A stretch of 64,000 nt of DNA from Bacteroidales bacterium (GCA_024409235.1 JAKSUA010000007.1:37103-101102); one strand, 5' to 3'; shown: positions 1 through 10,588, counted from the first letter of the stretch. Notes: generated by a model not told the origin, from the letters alone. A program made the numbers and translations.

Positions 1-1
1 T

Positions 2-559
2 GTTCAGAAATTAACGCCTACTTATGCGGTTGTAACTACTGTTGGTATAGGCTTTTATGTGAATATTTCATTAAATACTTGTGAAAAGTTACAGGAAAAT
101 CAAACTTGTAATTTGTTGCTGCATGAAGTAATCCGCGAGGATGCCCATGAATTGTATGGCTTCTGGGATGAAAAAGAGCGTACAATGTTTCGTTTGCTGA
201 TTTCAATTTCGGGAATTGGTGCCAACACTGCGCGGGTAATTCTGTCAAAGATGAATCCGGAGGAATTGGCTGATGCAATCTTGTCCGGAAATTCTTCGGC
301 AATACAAAGTATCAAGGGAATTGGTAGCAAAACTGCACAGCGGTTGGTGCTTGAATTAAAGGACAAAGTTAGTTTTGCAGAAGGAGAGAATAAAATATTT
401 GTAAGTCAAAGCAATACTTTAAAGATTGAATCGTTATCTGCTTTGGTTATGCTAGGTTATCAGAAAAACTCTGCGGAAAAAGTTATTGATGCAATTATGC
501 AGGAATCAGTTCAACATTCGGTTGAGGATATTGTGAAATTAGCATTAAAACGCTTGTAG
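2..559 (+). CDS. ruvA: Holliday junction branch migration protein RuvA (5' truncated by window edge)
   Basis: RuvA binds four-way DNA junctions and loads the RuvB motor during recombinational repair. The reading frame is open from base 2, before the first ATG at 59. Its first residues (TPTYAVV, then GIGFYVNIS) match the end of the RuvA OB-fold, so about ten N-terminal residues lie outside the window. Two helix-hairpin-helix motifs follow, ISGIGANTARV near visible residue 69 and IKGIGSKTAQRLV near 104. The last 45 residues look like the RuvB-binding domain. The 185 visible residues fit the usual length of about 195. sprA starts 27 bases downstream, and a ruvA-sprA neighbourhood is common in Bacteroidetes. 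Confidence 0.95.
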   Translation, partial: VQKLTPTYAVVTTVGIGFYVNISLNTCEKLQENQTCNLLLHEVIREDAHELYGFWDEKERTMFRLLISISGIGANTARVILSKMNPEELADAILSGNSSAIQSIKGIGSKTAQRLVLELKDKVSFAEGENKIFVSQSNTLKIESLSALVMLGYQKNSAEKVIDAIMQESVQHSVEDIVKLALKRL

Positions 560-586
560 TGAGTTTTTTGTATAATTGATTTTAGT

Positions 587-3500
587 TTGAAGTTCGTTAA
601 ACGAATATATATAGTTTTAATCTTTGCGGTGTTTAGCGTTATGCTTGCATCTGCTATGGGCGCATTGCAGTTTACAATGCCTGATGAAGTATTGCAGCCC
701 GAAGATTCAATAAAACTAAAATCTCCGTTGCCAAAAGAAACTGGAAACTCATTTGAAGATGCGAACAACAGCTCAAATGGAATCCGCTTAAATGATTCTC
801 CGGACTATGGTTACAAGATAGATTATAATCCAGAAACAGACGATTATGAAGCTACGAAAATGGTCGGCGATAATGCGGTAAGTCCGTCGTTTTCATTGCC
901 TTCAAAGGATTTTTATAATATGTCGGGAAAACAACGCTCCCGAAACTATTGGCGTACCCGTGCAAGCGAAACCCGTACCGGAGCAGCATCTTCGTATGAA
1001 CCTTCGCTTGATTTTCTTGGTGACGACAATATGTTGGGTGATTTGATTGACATTAAGCCGCAAGGAGCTGCAGAACTGAATTTCGGGCTGAAATTTACAA
1101 ACAATCACAACCCTCGTCTTTCGAAAAAACAACAACGTCAGCTGCAGTTTGATTTTGACAACAAAATTCAGATGAGTGTAACAGGTTCAATCGGTGACCG
1201 TGTTTCTATGACAATAAAATACGATACGGAATCTCAGTTTGAATTTGAACAGGAAGTAAAGCTGCAGTACGAAGGTGATGAGGATGAGATAATAAAAAAT
1301 ATTGAGGTGGGAAATGTTTCGTTTCCGCTTTCAAGTGCATTGATATCGGGAAGTCAGAGTTTGTTTGGTGTAAAGACAGATCTTCAGTTTGGTAAGTTAT
1401 ATTTAAGTGGAGTTTTTTCCCGTCAGCAGGGCGAAATGTCGTCGATTGCGGTGCAGGGTGGTGCGCAGACAGAAGATTTTGAAATTCAATGTGATGAATA
1501 TGATAAGAACAAACACTTTTTCTTATCGCAGTTTTTCCGTGAACATTATGAAGAGGCATTGAAAAACCTTCCTGAAATTAACAGCGGAATAGAAATCCGT
1601 AAAGTGGAAGTTTGGGTTACGCAGACTTCGAGTGGAAAGGAAAATGCACGTAACATTTTGGCTTTAACCGATTTGGGTGATTCATATAACGGAGGTATTG
1701 GCGGAAGTAAGGAATATGAGTTGCCGGAGAATGGAAAGTTGTATAAAAAAGTAAAAAATCTTTCTGGTATTAGAAGCATAAATACCGTTTCCACTGTGTT
1801 GAACGGAACTTTGGAACAAGGTCCTGACTACGAAAAAATAGAACAGGCGGTGCTTTTGAAATCATCTGAATATGATGTTAATACAAAATTAGGATACATT
1901 TCTCTCCGCTCTTCGGTAAGTTCTTCAAAAGTGCTTGCGGTAGCTTATGAATATGAATATCGCGGAAAAGTGTATCAGGTCGGTGAATTTTCAAACGACG
2001 GTATAGAGCATCCTGATGTTTTGATAGTAAAATTGTTGAAAGGAACACAGTCAAATCCAGAATACAATAACTGGGATTTGATGATGAAAAACGTGTATTC
2101 TATCGGAAGTTATCAGATAAGCAAAGAGGATTTTGTATTGGATGTTTTGTATCAGGATGATAGAACAGGAACGCCAACTCCATATTTGTCGGAAGGAGAA
2201 CTGAAGGGAAAAAGTCTGATTTCTGTATTGAATTTGGATAACCTATCTTCTGATTTACAACCATATTCAGATGGTTTGTTTGACTTTGTTGAAGGTGTGA
2301 CTATAAAATCTGCACGAGGATTAATCTATTTTCCTGTTTTGGAACCATTTGGAAAATCGCTGGAAGAAAAAATTAATGACCCGGCATTATCTAAGAAGGT
2401 GGTTTATAACGAATTGTATGATTCAACGCAGAGTGCCGCACGGCAAGTTGCAGAGAAAAATAAGTTTGTATTAAAAGGCTCTTACAAATCAAGTGTTTCT
2501 TCGGAAATATCTTTGAATACAACGCAGGTGAAATCTGTGAAAGTAATGTGCGGTGGTTTAACGTTGGTGGAAGGTTCTGATTATACTGTGGATTATTCTT
2601 CAGGAACAGTTTCCATAATCAATGAAGGTATTTTGGAGTCTGGGTCAACGGTAAACATTACTTACGAAAACGATCCGTTGTTCAGTACTACAACCAAGAC
2701 TTATATGGGAACGAGAGCGGAATATAGATATAATGACAATATTAGCTTTGGCGGAACATTGATTCATTTGTCGGAAGTTCCTTCGGTGCAGAAAGTTGGT
2801 TTTGATGATTATCCAATAAGCAATACAATCTGGGGTGTTGATGCAAAATATTCAACGGAATCCATGTTTTTGACAAAGTTGGTTGATAAGATTCCGCTTA
2901 TTAACACAAAAGAAATGTCTTATGTGGAAGCTTCGGCTGAGTTTGCACAGCTTTTACCAGGGCAGTCAAAATACATTTCTGATGCAGTTTCAATCGACGA
3001 TTTTGAAAGTTCCGAAGGTAGAATTTATTTAAAAGAACCAACATCTTGGCGTTTGGCAAGTACTCCGCAAGGACAGAAATCAAAATTTCCGGAGGCTTCG
3101 TTGGTGAATGATTTGGCTTTCAATTATAACAAGGCTTTAATTTCGTGGTATAACATAAATACCTCTTTTTATGAAAGAAGTTCTCCGGTAAGTAAATCTG
3201 TACAGGCTGAGCAATACTCACGAACGGTTTATCAGTCAAATTTATTCCCGAATAGAGATTTGTCAACATACGAGGATGTTCCGATGACGCTTTTGAATAT
3301 TGCGTACTATCCTTACGAAAGAGGACAAAACAACTATGACACGAAAGGCCGTGCCGGTATATCTTCCGGATTGAACGAAGATGGTTCTTTGAAAAATCCT
3401 AAGTCACGTTGGGGCGGAATCATGCAGTCGCTAACAACAACTGATTTTGAGGAAAACAATGTTGAGTACATCGAGTTCTGGATGATGGATCCATTTTTGA

Positions 3501-6500
3501 CAGACGAGGAAGGAAAACATAAAGGTGGTGATTTCTACATTAATATTGGTAGAATTTCAGAAGATGTTCTTCGTGATGGCCGTAAGTCTGCCGAAAATGG
3601 TATGGTGAACGACAACACCCGTTTGGATGAAACAGTTTGGGGAAAAGTTCCAAATTATTCTATTGTTGAAACAGGTTTCAGCAGTGATATAGACCGCGAA
3701 ATTCAGGATGTTGGTCTTGACGGATTGTCGGATTTGGCAGAACAGAGATTTTTTGCCCAGTATTTGAAGGATGTAAAAGAAGTCGTTACTCCTGAGGTTT
3801 ATGAAACTATTTATAACGACCCTTCACACGATAACTTCTCTTCATATTTGAATAACCGTGGTGAAGAACACGACATTGTTTGGCGTTATAAATATTATAA
3901 TGGTACAGATGGTAATTCACCTTCAGGAACATCAACTGGTTTGTCGTCGTATAAACCGGATGTGGAAGATTTGAATCAGGACAATACTTTGCAGGAAACA
4001 GAAGCATATTATCAATATCATATCAGTTTACGACCTGAAGACTTAGTTGTAGGAAAGAACTTTATAGAAGACGAGATAATTGAAGTTGTAAATAATGACC
4101 ATTATCAGTGTCAGGCGAAATGGTATCAGTTCAAAATTCCGATTAATTCGGAAGAAAAAGAACGTATAGGAAACATTGCTGATTTCCGTGATATTTCCAC
4201 AATGCGTATGTTCCTTCGAAATTTTGAGGATTCTATTGTTTTACGTATTGCTGAATTTGCGTTAGTGTACAGCAACTGGCGAATTTTCGAAGAACCGTTG
4301 TTTGAATCTGGAGAGTATGACTTGTTTTCTGATTCAAAAGTGGATTTGTCGAATGTAAATATTGAGGAAAATAGTACAAGAACTCCAGTAAACTACGTTC
4401 TTCCTCCAGGTGTTGACCGTGTGATTGATCCAACGAGTACCATGTTGGAAGAATTGAACGAATCAGCTTTGTCAATGAAAGTTGTTGATTTGGAAGATGG
4501 TAACTCAAAGGCGATTTACAAGCAGGTAAACAAAGATTTACGTCAGTTTGGAACATTGGAAATGTTTATTCATGCCGAGGCGCTTATTGATGAAGAAAGT
4601 CTTTTACAGGATGATGATTTGTGTGCATTTATTCGTTTAGGCTCGGATTATGTTGACAATTATTATGAATATGAAATCCCATTGAAATTGACACCTCATA
4701 TTACCGAGGATGGCTCTCGTTATAGTAATAAAAGTCATAGCGACAGATTAATTGTTTGGCCTGCAGATAACAAATTGTCGCTGCCTTTGGAAGTCTTGTC
4801 TGATTTGAAGCTGGAAAGAAATAAGATGATTAACGACGGTATTATTCCTGATTTGGAAACATATCATGTTTATACAGTTTCCCATGGTGATAATCGTGTT
4901 AGTATAAAAGGTAATCCGAATACCGGAAATGTTCGTACCATCATGCTTGGTGTTAGGAATAGAAAGAAGAAAGCTTCAAATCCAGAAGATGATGGATTAA
5001 AAAAATCGGGTATTGTTTGGTTCAACGAATTACGCTTGACAGACATGAATGACCAGAGCGGTTGGGCTACGGTAGGTTCGTTACGAACAAGTCTTGCTGA
5101 TTTTGCTACAGTTTCCTTGGCGGGAAAAATCAGTAAACCTGGTTTTGGTAGTGTCGATCAAAAAGTTTTTGAACGCAGCACTGAAAACTTGTATCAATAT
5201 GATGTTGCTTCAAGCGTTTCGTTACAAAAATTCTTCCCGGAATCTTGGAAATTAGTATTGCCATTCTATATCGATTTGTCTGAAACATACATTACGCCTC
5301 AATACGATCCAACAAATCCTGATGTTACGTTAGCTCGCTCTTTGTCTAACTTCACTACACAACAGGAACGAGATTCTTTGTTGAACATCGCTCAGGAATA
5401 TACACAGAATTTCAGTTACAACTTTACGAATGTGAAGATTTCGAGAACTCCAAAGAAACAGCATCCGTTTAATATATCTAATTTCTCGGGTACGTTTGCG
5501 TATAACCGTTATCGTTCGCATGATGTTGACTATGAGGAAAATTATAAACATCAGTATAAAGTAGCCTTTAATTATGGTTACAATATGCGTCCGAAAAACT
5601 ATCAGCCATTTAAGTCTAATAAAATAAGACTTATAAAAGATTTTAATTTCTATTTACTTCCGTCGAGTGTTTCGTTCAAAAGTGAATGGGATAGAACGTA
5701 TAAGGAACAACAGCGAAGAAATTTGTCTGCGTATAATTTTGAGTTGCCAAAAACTGCAAGTAAATGGTTCTATTGGTACAGAACTTACAATGTAAATTAT
5801 CCTATTTCAAAGGGAATAAAATTGTCGTATAGCGCGACAAACGATTCCCGTTTGAATGAACCGACAGGTGTTATAGACAAGACTGATGAGGATATATGGC
5901 GTGAATATAAACGTAGTGTATGGAGCAGTGCCAAAACGTTTGGTGAAAATATGGAATTCAATCAAAAGTGGAATTTAACATGGCAGGTTCCATTGAATAA
6001 AATCTCATTCCTTGATTGGACAACAACAAATTATAAATATGCCGGAACATATAACTGGCAGATGGGAACAGAAACTACAGAAGATGATGAACTTGATTAT
6101 GGAAACAACATAACAAATACAGGAACACATACTATTGATGGAACTTTGAATTTTACGAAATTGTATAGTAAATCAAAATATCTTGCCGGTGTTCAAAAGA
6201 GAATGAAACAGACAAATAACGGTAAGAAAAACACAAATCAGAAGAAGAAGGAAACGGTAAAATTCACTAAGTCAAATGTACGTGTTGATGCAGATAATGT
6301 CGCTTTCATTAACCATAAGTTGGGAACAACCGATGTGAAAGTAACAGTGATGGATGAAGACGGAAAACTTGTTCCTTCGGAAACCAAAGTTCTTTCTGCA
6401 AAGAAAGTTCAGATTACCTGCAAGGATGATGTAGATAAAGTAAAAGTAACTATTGTTGGTAAGAAAGATGTTGAACAAACTCCAATGACACGTGCAACAG

Positions 6501-7876
6501 ATCAGGTTGTAAACACATTGATGATGTTCAAAACTGCTACAATAAGTTATACTCAGTCAGAAGGAAGTTTTGTGCCGGGTTATAAATATGACTCAAAAAT
6601 ATTTGGCTTGAATAAAGCATTCTCAGGTTCTTCAACTCCAGGCTGGGGATATGTGATGGGATTAGTTCCAAATGATTTGGAATCGCATTTGAACACAGAT
6701 GACTGGTTGGTAGATAATGATTATATAAGCGATAAGTTAAAATATTCTTATTCAAACAGATTAAAGATTCAATCTTCTGTTGAACCGTTTAAGAATATGA
6801 AAATTACATTGTCTTCGGAACGTAGTTATTCACATAACTATTCTAAATATTTGTGGGGCGATAAAGATGAAAATGAGAAAAATCGTTTAACAACAGGTAA
6901 CTTCTCGATTTCTTGTAATACTTTGTCTTCGGCATTTAATTCAGACAAAGCTTACGAAAGATTTAAAGAAAACAGACTTACTATAGCTCACCGTTTGGCA
7001 CGTAAGAATTTTGGTCTGGAATACGAATCTGATATAGAAAGCGGCTTCCCTGTTTTGTATGATGAAATGTCTCAGGACGTTTTGATTCCGGCATTTTTCT
7101 CTGCTTATACAGGAAAGTCTGTTGATGATGTGAACATCGACACGTACTTTATTCCAATTTTCTCAAGTTTTAAAACATTCTTAAGTTCGTTAAACTGGAA
7201 GTTTACTTATAACGGATTATCTAAATTGCCATTTTTTAAAGAATATTTCAAGTCTGTCAATATCAATCATGCTTATACCTCGACATATAATATGGGTTCT
7301 TATGAAACATTCTCTCAGACAAATATGTTTGATGATGATTTCTATATAGATCCAATTGACGGTTCTTTGTATTATTCTCCTGAATATGACGTTTCTACGA
7401 TAAGTATTTCGGAACGTTTAAATCCTTTGATTGGTTTTGATTCTAAATTCAAAAATAACTTGACGGCCAAGTTTGATATTCGTAGAAATAGAACAGTTAC
7501 GTTATCATTTACAAATACAGAAATTTCGGAAGTTTCTAATTTCGAATATGTTGTAGGAGCGGGTTATGTATTTGAAGATTTTAAAGTGAATGTGAAAACT
7601 GCTGGTGGAAGTCATCATTTTGAAAATGATTTGACTGTTCGTGTTGATTTTTCTGTACGTGATAATCAGACTATCCGTAGAAATCTAGCAGAGGATATTA
7701 CCCGAAAAATATCGGGAACAAAATCGTATGCATTAAAGTCGTATGCTGAATATATGTTGAGCCAAAGAATTACAATGCGCGTATATTTGGAATACACAAT
7801 GAATCAACCTTTAACGAATGGCTACAGAACGTCAACCACAAGTGGAGGTGTTAATATTAGATTTTCATTAATGTAG
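587..7876 (+). CDS. sprA: T9SS outer-membrane translocon SprA/Sov
   Basis: SprA (Sov in Porphyromonas) forms the very large outer-membrane beta-barrel through which T9SS cargo with C-terminal sorting domains leaves the cell. The 2429-residue length fits the family. An N-terminal hydrophobic signal segment (residues 5-25) is followed by the characteristic N-terminal region, including DLIDIKPQGAAELNFG and a KYDTESQFEFE stretch. The rest is rich in alternating aromatic/polar strands, as expected for a barrel. Around residues 1870-1980 a lysine-rich soluble stretch (KKNTNQKKKETVKF) interrupts the strand pattern, probably a loop or domain outside the membrane. The start is a TTG at 587; the first in-frame ATG would remove the signal segment. 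The porin-like gene follows after 5 bases, so the two are probably co-transcribed. Confidence 0.95.
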   Translation: MKFVKRIYIVLIFAVFSVMLASAMGALQFTMPDEVLQPEDSIKLKSPLPKETGNSFEDANNSSNGIRLNDSPDYGYKIDYNPETDDYEATKMVGDNAVSPSFSLPSKDFYNMSGKQRSRNYWRTRASETRTGAASSYEPSLDFLGDDNMLGDLIDIKPQGAAELNFGLKFTNNHNPRLSKKQQRQLQFDFDNKIQMSVTGSIGDRVSMTIKYDTESQFEFEQEVKLQYEGDEDEIIKNIEVGNVSFPLSSALISGSQSLFGVKTDLQFGKLYLSGVFSRQQGEMSSIAVQGGAQTEDFEIQCDEYDKNKHFFLSQFFREHYEEALKNLPEINSGIEIRKVEVWVTQTSSGKENARNILALTDLGDSYNGGIGGSKEYELPENGKLYKKVKNLSGIRSINTVSTVLNGTLEQGPDYEKIEQAVLLKSSEYDVNTKLGYISLRSSVSSSKVLAVAYEYEYRGKVYQVGEFSNDGIEHPDVLIVKLLKGTQSNPEYNNWDLMMKNVYSIGSYQISKEDFVLDVLYQDDRTGTPTPYLSEGELKGKSLISVLNLDNLSSDLQPYSDGLFDFVEGVTIKSARGLIYFPVLEPFGKSLEEKINDPALSKKVVYNELYDSTQSAARQVAEKNKFVLKGSYKSSVSSEISLNTTQVKSVKVMCGGLTLVEGSDYTVDYSSGTVSIINEGILESGSTVNITYENDPLFSTTTKTYMGTRAEYRYNDNISFGGTLIHLSEVPSVQKVGFDDYPISNTIWGVDAKYSTESMFLTKLVDKIPLINTKEMSYVEASAEFAQLLPGQSKYISDAVSIDDFESSEGRIYLKEPTSWRLASTPQGQKSKFPEASLVNDLAFNYNKALISWYNINTSFYERSSPVSKSVQAEQYSRTVYQSNLFPNRDLSTYEDVPMTLLNIAYYPYERGQNNYDTKGRAGISSGLNEDGSLKNPKSRWGGIMQSLTTTDFEENNVEYIEFWMMDPFLTDEEGKHKGGDFYINIGRISEDVLRDGRKSAENGMVNDNTRLDETVWGKVPNYSIVETGFSSDIDREIQDVGLDGLSDLAEQRFFAQYLKDVKEVVTPEVYETIYNDPSHDNFSSYLNNRGEEHDIVWRYKYYNGTDGNSPSGTSTGLSSYKPDVEDLNQDNTLQETEAYYQYHISLRPEDLVVGKNFIEDEIIEVVNNDHYQCQAKWYQFKIPINSEEKERIGNIADFRDISTMRMFLRNFEDSIVLRIAEFALVYSNWRIFEEPLFESGEYDLFSDSKVDLSNVNIEENSTRTPVNYVLPPGVDRVIDPTSTMLEELNESALSMKVVDLEDGNSKAIYKQVNKDLRQFGTLEMFIHAEALIDEESLLQDDDLCAFIRLGSDYVDNYYEYEIPLKLTPHITEDGSRYSNKSHSDRLIVWPADNKLSLPLEVLSDLKLERNKMINDGIIPDLETYHVYTVSHGDNRVSIKGNPNTGNVRTIMLGVRNRKKKASNPEDDGLKKSGIVWFNELRLTDMNDQSGWATVGSLRTSLADFATVSLAGKISKPGFGSVDQKVFERSTENLYQYDVASSVSLQKFFPESWKLVLPFYIDLSETYITPQYDPTNPDVTLARSLSNFTTQQERDSLLNIAQEYTQNFSYNFTNVKISRTPKKQHPFNISNFSGTFAYNRYRSHDVDYEENYKHQYKVAFNYGYNMRPKNYQPFKSNKIRLIKDFNFYLLPSSVSFKSEWDRTYKEQQRRNLSAYNFELPKTASKWFYWYRTYNVNYPISKGIKLSYSATNDSRLNEPTGVIDKTDEDIWREYKRSVWSSAKTFGENMEFNQKWNLTWQVPLNKISFLDWTTTNYKYAGTYNWQMGTETTEDDELDYGNNITNTGTHTIDGTLNFTKLYSKSKYLAGVQKRMKQTNNGKKNTNQKKKETVKFTKSNVRVDADNVAFINHKLGTTDVKVTVMDEDGKLVPSETKVLSAKKVQITCKDDVDKVKVTIVGKKDVEQTPMTRATDQVVNTLMMFKTATISYTQSEGSFVPGYKYDSKIFGLNKAFSGSSTPGWGYVMGLVPNDLESHLNTDDWLVDNDYISDKLKYSYSNRLKIQSSVEPFKNMKITLSSERSYSHNYSKYLWGDKDENEKNRLTTGNFSISCNTLSSAFNSDKAYERFKENRLTIAHRLARKNFGLEYESDIESGFPVLYDEMSQDVLIPAFFSAYTGKSVDDVNIDTYFIPIFSSFKTFLSSLNWKFTYNGLSKLPFFKEYFKSVNINHAYTSTYNMGSYETFSQTNMFDDDFYIDPIDGSLYYSPEYDVSTISISERLNPLIGFDSKFKNNLTAKFDIRRNRTVTLSFTNTEISEVSNFEYVVGAGYVFEDFKVNVKTAGGSHHFENDLTVRVDFSVRDNQTIRRNLAEDITRKISGTKSYALKSYAEYMLSQRITMRVYLEYTMNQPLTNGYRTSTTSGGVNIRFSLM

Positions 7877-7881
7877 TAGAA

Positions 7882-9744
7882 ATGAATAGACTCAAAATAC
7901 AGATAATCTTGCTTGTTTCAATCTTTCTTTACGCAGGAAATATCTTTGCAACGGAGGTAAAGGACTCGCTGGAAGAAACAAAAAAGGACATTATTCAATG
8001 GGAGTATAATTTGACTCATACCGAGCGTTACCGTGTTGATATAGATACTTCAATGGATTTCTTTTATCTGTATGAACCAAACGGAAGTATTGCGGATTAT
8101 TTGGTAAATGCTGCTGAATACGGTTCGCCGGCTTTCTCTATTTTATTTCAGCCGAAAACGGATCCATTTTGTATTGGTGCCTATAATTCTTCTGTACAAC
8201 ATGCGGAAGAGCTTCCTGATTATACAGCTCAACGTCCGTATTCAAATCTTTTTTACTCTCAGGGATTGAATAGTGAACAGTCGGCACGTTTTTCACATAT
8301 TCAAAATGTAAACAAATATTTTAATCTTGGGTTTAATCTGAATTTTTACAAAACAATAGGAGAATGGGATAATCAAGGTTTAAAAGGTCAGCATATAACA
8401 CCGTGGATAACTTACTACGGGCCACGTTTTTCTACGACTTTTAAATATGCATATAATCACATTAACCGTCAGGAAAATGGTGGTATTGCAGTGGATTCAT
8501 TATTGAATTATGAGAAGTTGCTCCGAATGAAATTCCCGAATGCGAGTTCAGATTTGCGCTTTCAAACTGCTGAATTTGTTCAAAAATGGAATTTGGGCAG
8601 ACGAGCTAAGGAAGATAGTGCTTCATTGGATTTACTTCGTTATAAAAATGCGTTTGGATACAAATTGAATTATTATTCAACGAAACGTTCCTATACTGAC
8701 AAATATCCAGATACTACATTTTATACAAATGTGCTGTACGATTCTTTAGCAACAAACGACAGTTTGTTTGATAAACACGTTGAGGCTATTGTTTTTGTTG
8801 AATTCCAAAGAAAAATAAAGGACATTAATTTTGTGGCAAATTTTGGAATCGGTTCAGAATATTGTGCAACAATTTTCAGGGATTATAATTATTCCATTCC
8901 TGAATATTTCGACAATTCGCAGTTTTACGAAGGTATGTTTGATGTTTCAATGCCTAAAGAATTTTTTATAGAACACAAACATAGATTTTATTTTTCAGGA
9001 GAGAATGCTATAAATTGGGAAAGTTACACTGGTATTAAAAAGACATTTAATTTTTCTAATGAGGAAAATTTAGAGGTAAACGTATCTCATGAATATTCAA
9101 ATTCGTATTTAGAGGAATCATGGAATGATTTTGAATCGAATCATTATTCATTCCATACAGAACTTGATGCAGAAAAGAAAAATGAGTTTTATTGTAATGT
9201 GTCATCTTCCTGGGGTGATTTAGAAGCAGAAACACATTTTTATCTTATGAAGAACTATGTTTTCTTCGACGCAAATGGGGGTGTGAATCAATCGGATGAG
9301 TCGGGAAATGCTTTTACTTTAAAACTGCAGAAAACATCTCGGTTCTGGCATATTTTAATGAAGAATGGTTTGATATATCAAAATATAGCTGTTGGCGTTC
9401 AGGATTATCCAACTTGGGCAACATATAACTCTCTAGCTTTCCAAGGAGCATTTTTGAAAAAACTGATTCATTTTGGTATAGGTGCGGAATTATTGTATTA
9501 TCCTTCTTATAATGCGCCTACTTATGATCCTGTATTGGGAACATTTTTGCCTCAGAGTGAAAATGAATATGGAGGTTTTCCTATTGTAAATGTTTTTGCT
9601 ACAATAAAATACAAACCGATTCGCTTATATGTGAAATATACAAGTTTGTATGCTCTGCTAAAAGAACAAAATTATGTGATAGCAGGATATCCTCAGACAA
9701 ATGGAACATTGTCATTTGGATTGTCTTGGTTGTTGTATAATTAA
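7882..9744 (+). CDS. Porin_10-like putative outer-membrane porin
   Basis: This 620-residue protein has an N-terminal signal peptide (residues 1-23, ending IFA) and the sequence WEYNLTHTERYRVDIDTSMD near residues 38-57. That is the hallmark opening of the Bacteroidetes 'putative porin' family (Porin_10). The remainder is a series of amphipathic strands with many Tyr, Phe and Asn, and it ends LSFGLSWLLYN, a typical outer-membrane beta-signal. The substrate is unknown. It sits 5 bases after sprA and before a strong stem-loop, so it is probably the last gene of that transcript. Whether it helps T9SS or merely shares the operon cannot be told from the sequence. Confidence 0.85.
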   Translation: MNRLKIQIILLVSIFLYAGNIFATEVKDSLEETKKDIIQWEYNLTHTERYRVDIDTSMDFFYLYEPNGSIADYLVNAAEYGSPAFSILFQPKTDPFCIGAYNSSVQHAEELPDYTAQRPYSNLFYSQGLNSEQSARFSHIQNVNKYFNLGFNLNFYKTIGEWDNQGLKGQHITPWITYYGPRFSTTFKYAYNHINRQENGGIAVDSLLNYEKLLRMKFPNASSDLRFQTAEFVQKWNLGRRAKEDSASLDLLRYKNAFGYKLNYYSTKRSYTDKYPDTTFYTNVLYDSLATNDSLFDKHVEAIVFVEFQRKIKDINFVANFGIGSEYCATIFRDYNYSIPEYFDNSQFYEGMFDVSMPKEFFIEHKHRFYFSGENAINWESYTGIKKTFNFSNEENLEVNVSHEYSNSYLEESWNDFESNHYSFHTELDAEKKNEFYCNVSSSWGDLEAETHFYLMKNYVFFDANGGVNQSDESGNAFTLKLQKTSRFWHILMKNGLIYQNIAVGVQDYPTWATYNSLAFQGAFLKKLIHFGIGAELLYYPSYNAPTYDPVLGTFLPQSENEYGGFPIVNVFATIKYKPIRLYVKYTSLYALLKEQNYVIAGYPQTNGTLSFGLSWLLYN

Positions 9745-9780
9745 GATTCAAAACAAAAATTAGCCTGAAATCTTACGGAT

Positions 9781-9814
9781 AAATCCATATACGTATTTGT
9801 ACGTATATGGATTT
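9781..9814 (+). terminator. Perfect 15-bp inverted repeat, probable sprA-operon terminator
   Basis: AAATCCATATACGTA and its exact reverse complement flank the 4-base loop TTTG, followed by a short T-rich stretch. It lies 36 bases after the porin-like stop codon and before the hdr operon. The stem is AT-rich and the T tract is broken, so it may terminate less efficiently than the GC-richer hairpins elsewhere in the window. A protein-binding palindrome is the alternative. Confidence 0.6.
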
Positions 9815-9852
9815 TACGTTTATGCACGGAATTTTTATACAAAAAAATTACC

Positions 9853-9860
9853 TATCTTAG
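9853..9860 (+). promoter_or_regulatory. Weak candidate -7 element for the hdr operon
   Basis: TATCTTAG differs by one base from the Bacteroidetes TAnnTTTG element and lies 15 bases before the hdrC start codon. No convincing TTG-type -33 element is seen. The assignment rests mainly on position, after a terminator and before the first gene of an operon. Confidence 0.3.
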
Positions 9861-9875
9861 TACACTCAAAAAAAT

Positions 9876-10583
9876 ATGTTTATGGATTATGTTGCAGAAT
9901 TAGAAAAAGACGTCCGTTTTCAGGAAGCTCTTCATTCTTGTTTGAACTGTGGCGTTTGTAGTGCTATATGTCCAGCTGCTGAATTTTACAATTACGATCC
10001 GCGAATGATTGTTACAACAGTGCAACGTCGTAACAATGAGGAGATAGAACAATTGCTGAAGTCTAATACTATTTGGTATTGTGGTCAATGTATGTCTTGT
10101 AAAACACGTTGTCCTCGTGGAAATACAGCGGGAATGATTATTCAGGCTTTGCGTTTGTTGTCTCAAAAATGTGGTTTTTTTACTGAAAGCGAGAAAGGTC
10201 GTCAACAATATGGCTTGAAGAAAACCATAGGTGAGAGTATTTTAAAATATGGATATTGCGTACATCCAATATTGGTGAAACCAGAACTTCATCCGGAACA
10301 AGGTGTTATTTGGGAATGGGTGCATAAGAATATGGATGCGGTGTATGATCGCCTTGGAGCAAATCTGTATAAAGATGGTGCAGGTGCAATGCGAAAGATT
10401 CATCAAAAGAATTTAGATGAACTTGCTGAAATCTTTAAAGTTACTGGTGGTGAAGATTTCTATGATTTGATAGAAAAGGAATCACAAAAGAAAGCAGAAG
10501 AAATGAATATGAGCACAGCAGAAGATAATAATGAGTATTTGATGCATGTGCTTACATATAATAGTAACGAACACCAAGAATAG
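9876..10583 (+). CDS. hdrC: Heterodisulfide reductase subunit C-like iron-sulfur protein
   Basis: HdrC subunits carry two [4Fe-4S] clusters and pass electrons between the flavoprotein HdrA and the CCG-domain protein HdrB. Both ligand sets are visible: CLNCGVCSAICP at residues 22-33 and CGQCMSCKTRCP at 69-80, each C-x2-C-x2-C-x3-CP. The protein (235 residues) is longer than minimal HdrC, with a charged helical tail after residue 185. Start may be Met1 or Met3. hdrB follows after 5 bases, so the pair is translationally close. No methanogenesis is implied, since Hdr-like modules are widespread in bacteria. The electron partner is unknown. Confidence 0.88.
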   Translation: MFMDYVAELEKDVRFQEALHSCLNCGVCSAICPAAEFYNYDPRMIVTTVQRRNNEEIEQLLKSNTIWYCGQCMSCKTRCPRGNTAGMIIQALRLLSQKCGFFTESEKGRQQYGLKKTIGESILKYGYCVHPILVKPELHPEQGVIWEWVHKNMDAVYDRLGANLYKDGAGAMRKIHQKNLDELAEIFKVTGGEDFYDLIEKESQKKAEEMNMSTAEDNNEYLMHVLTYNSNEHQE

Positions 10584-10588
10584 AAGCC

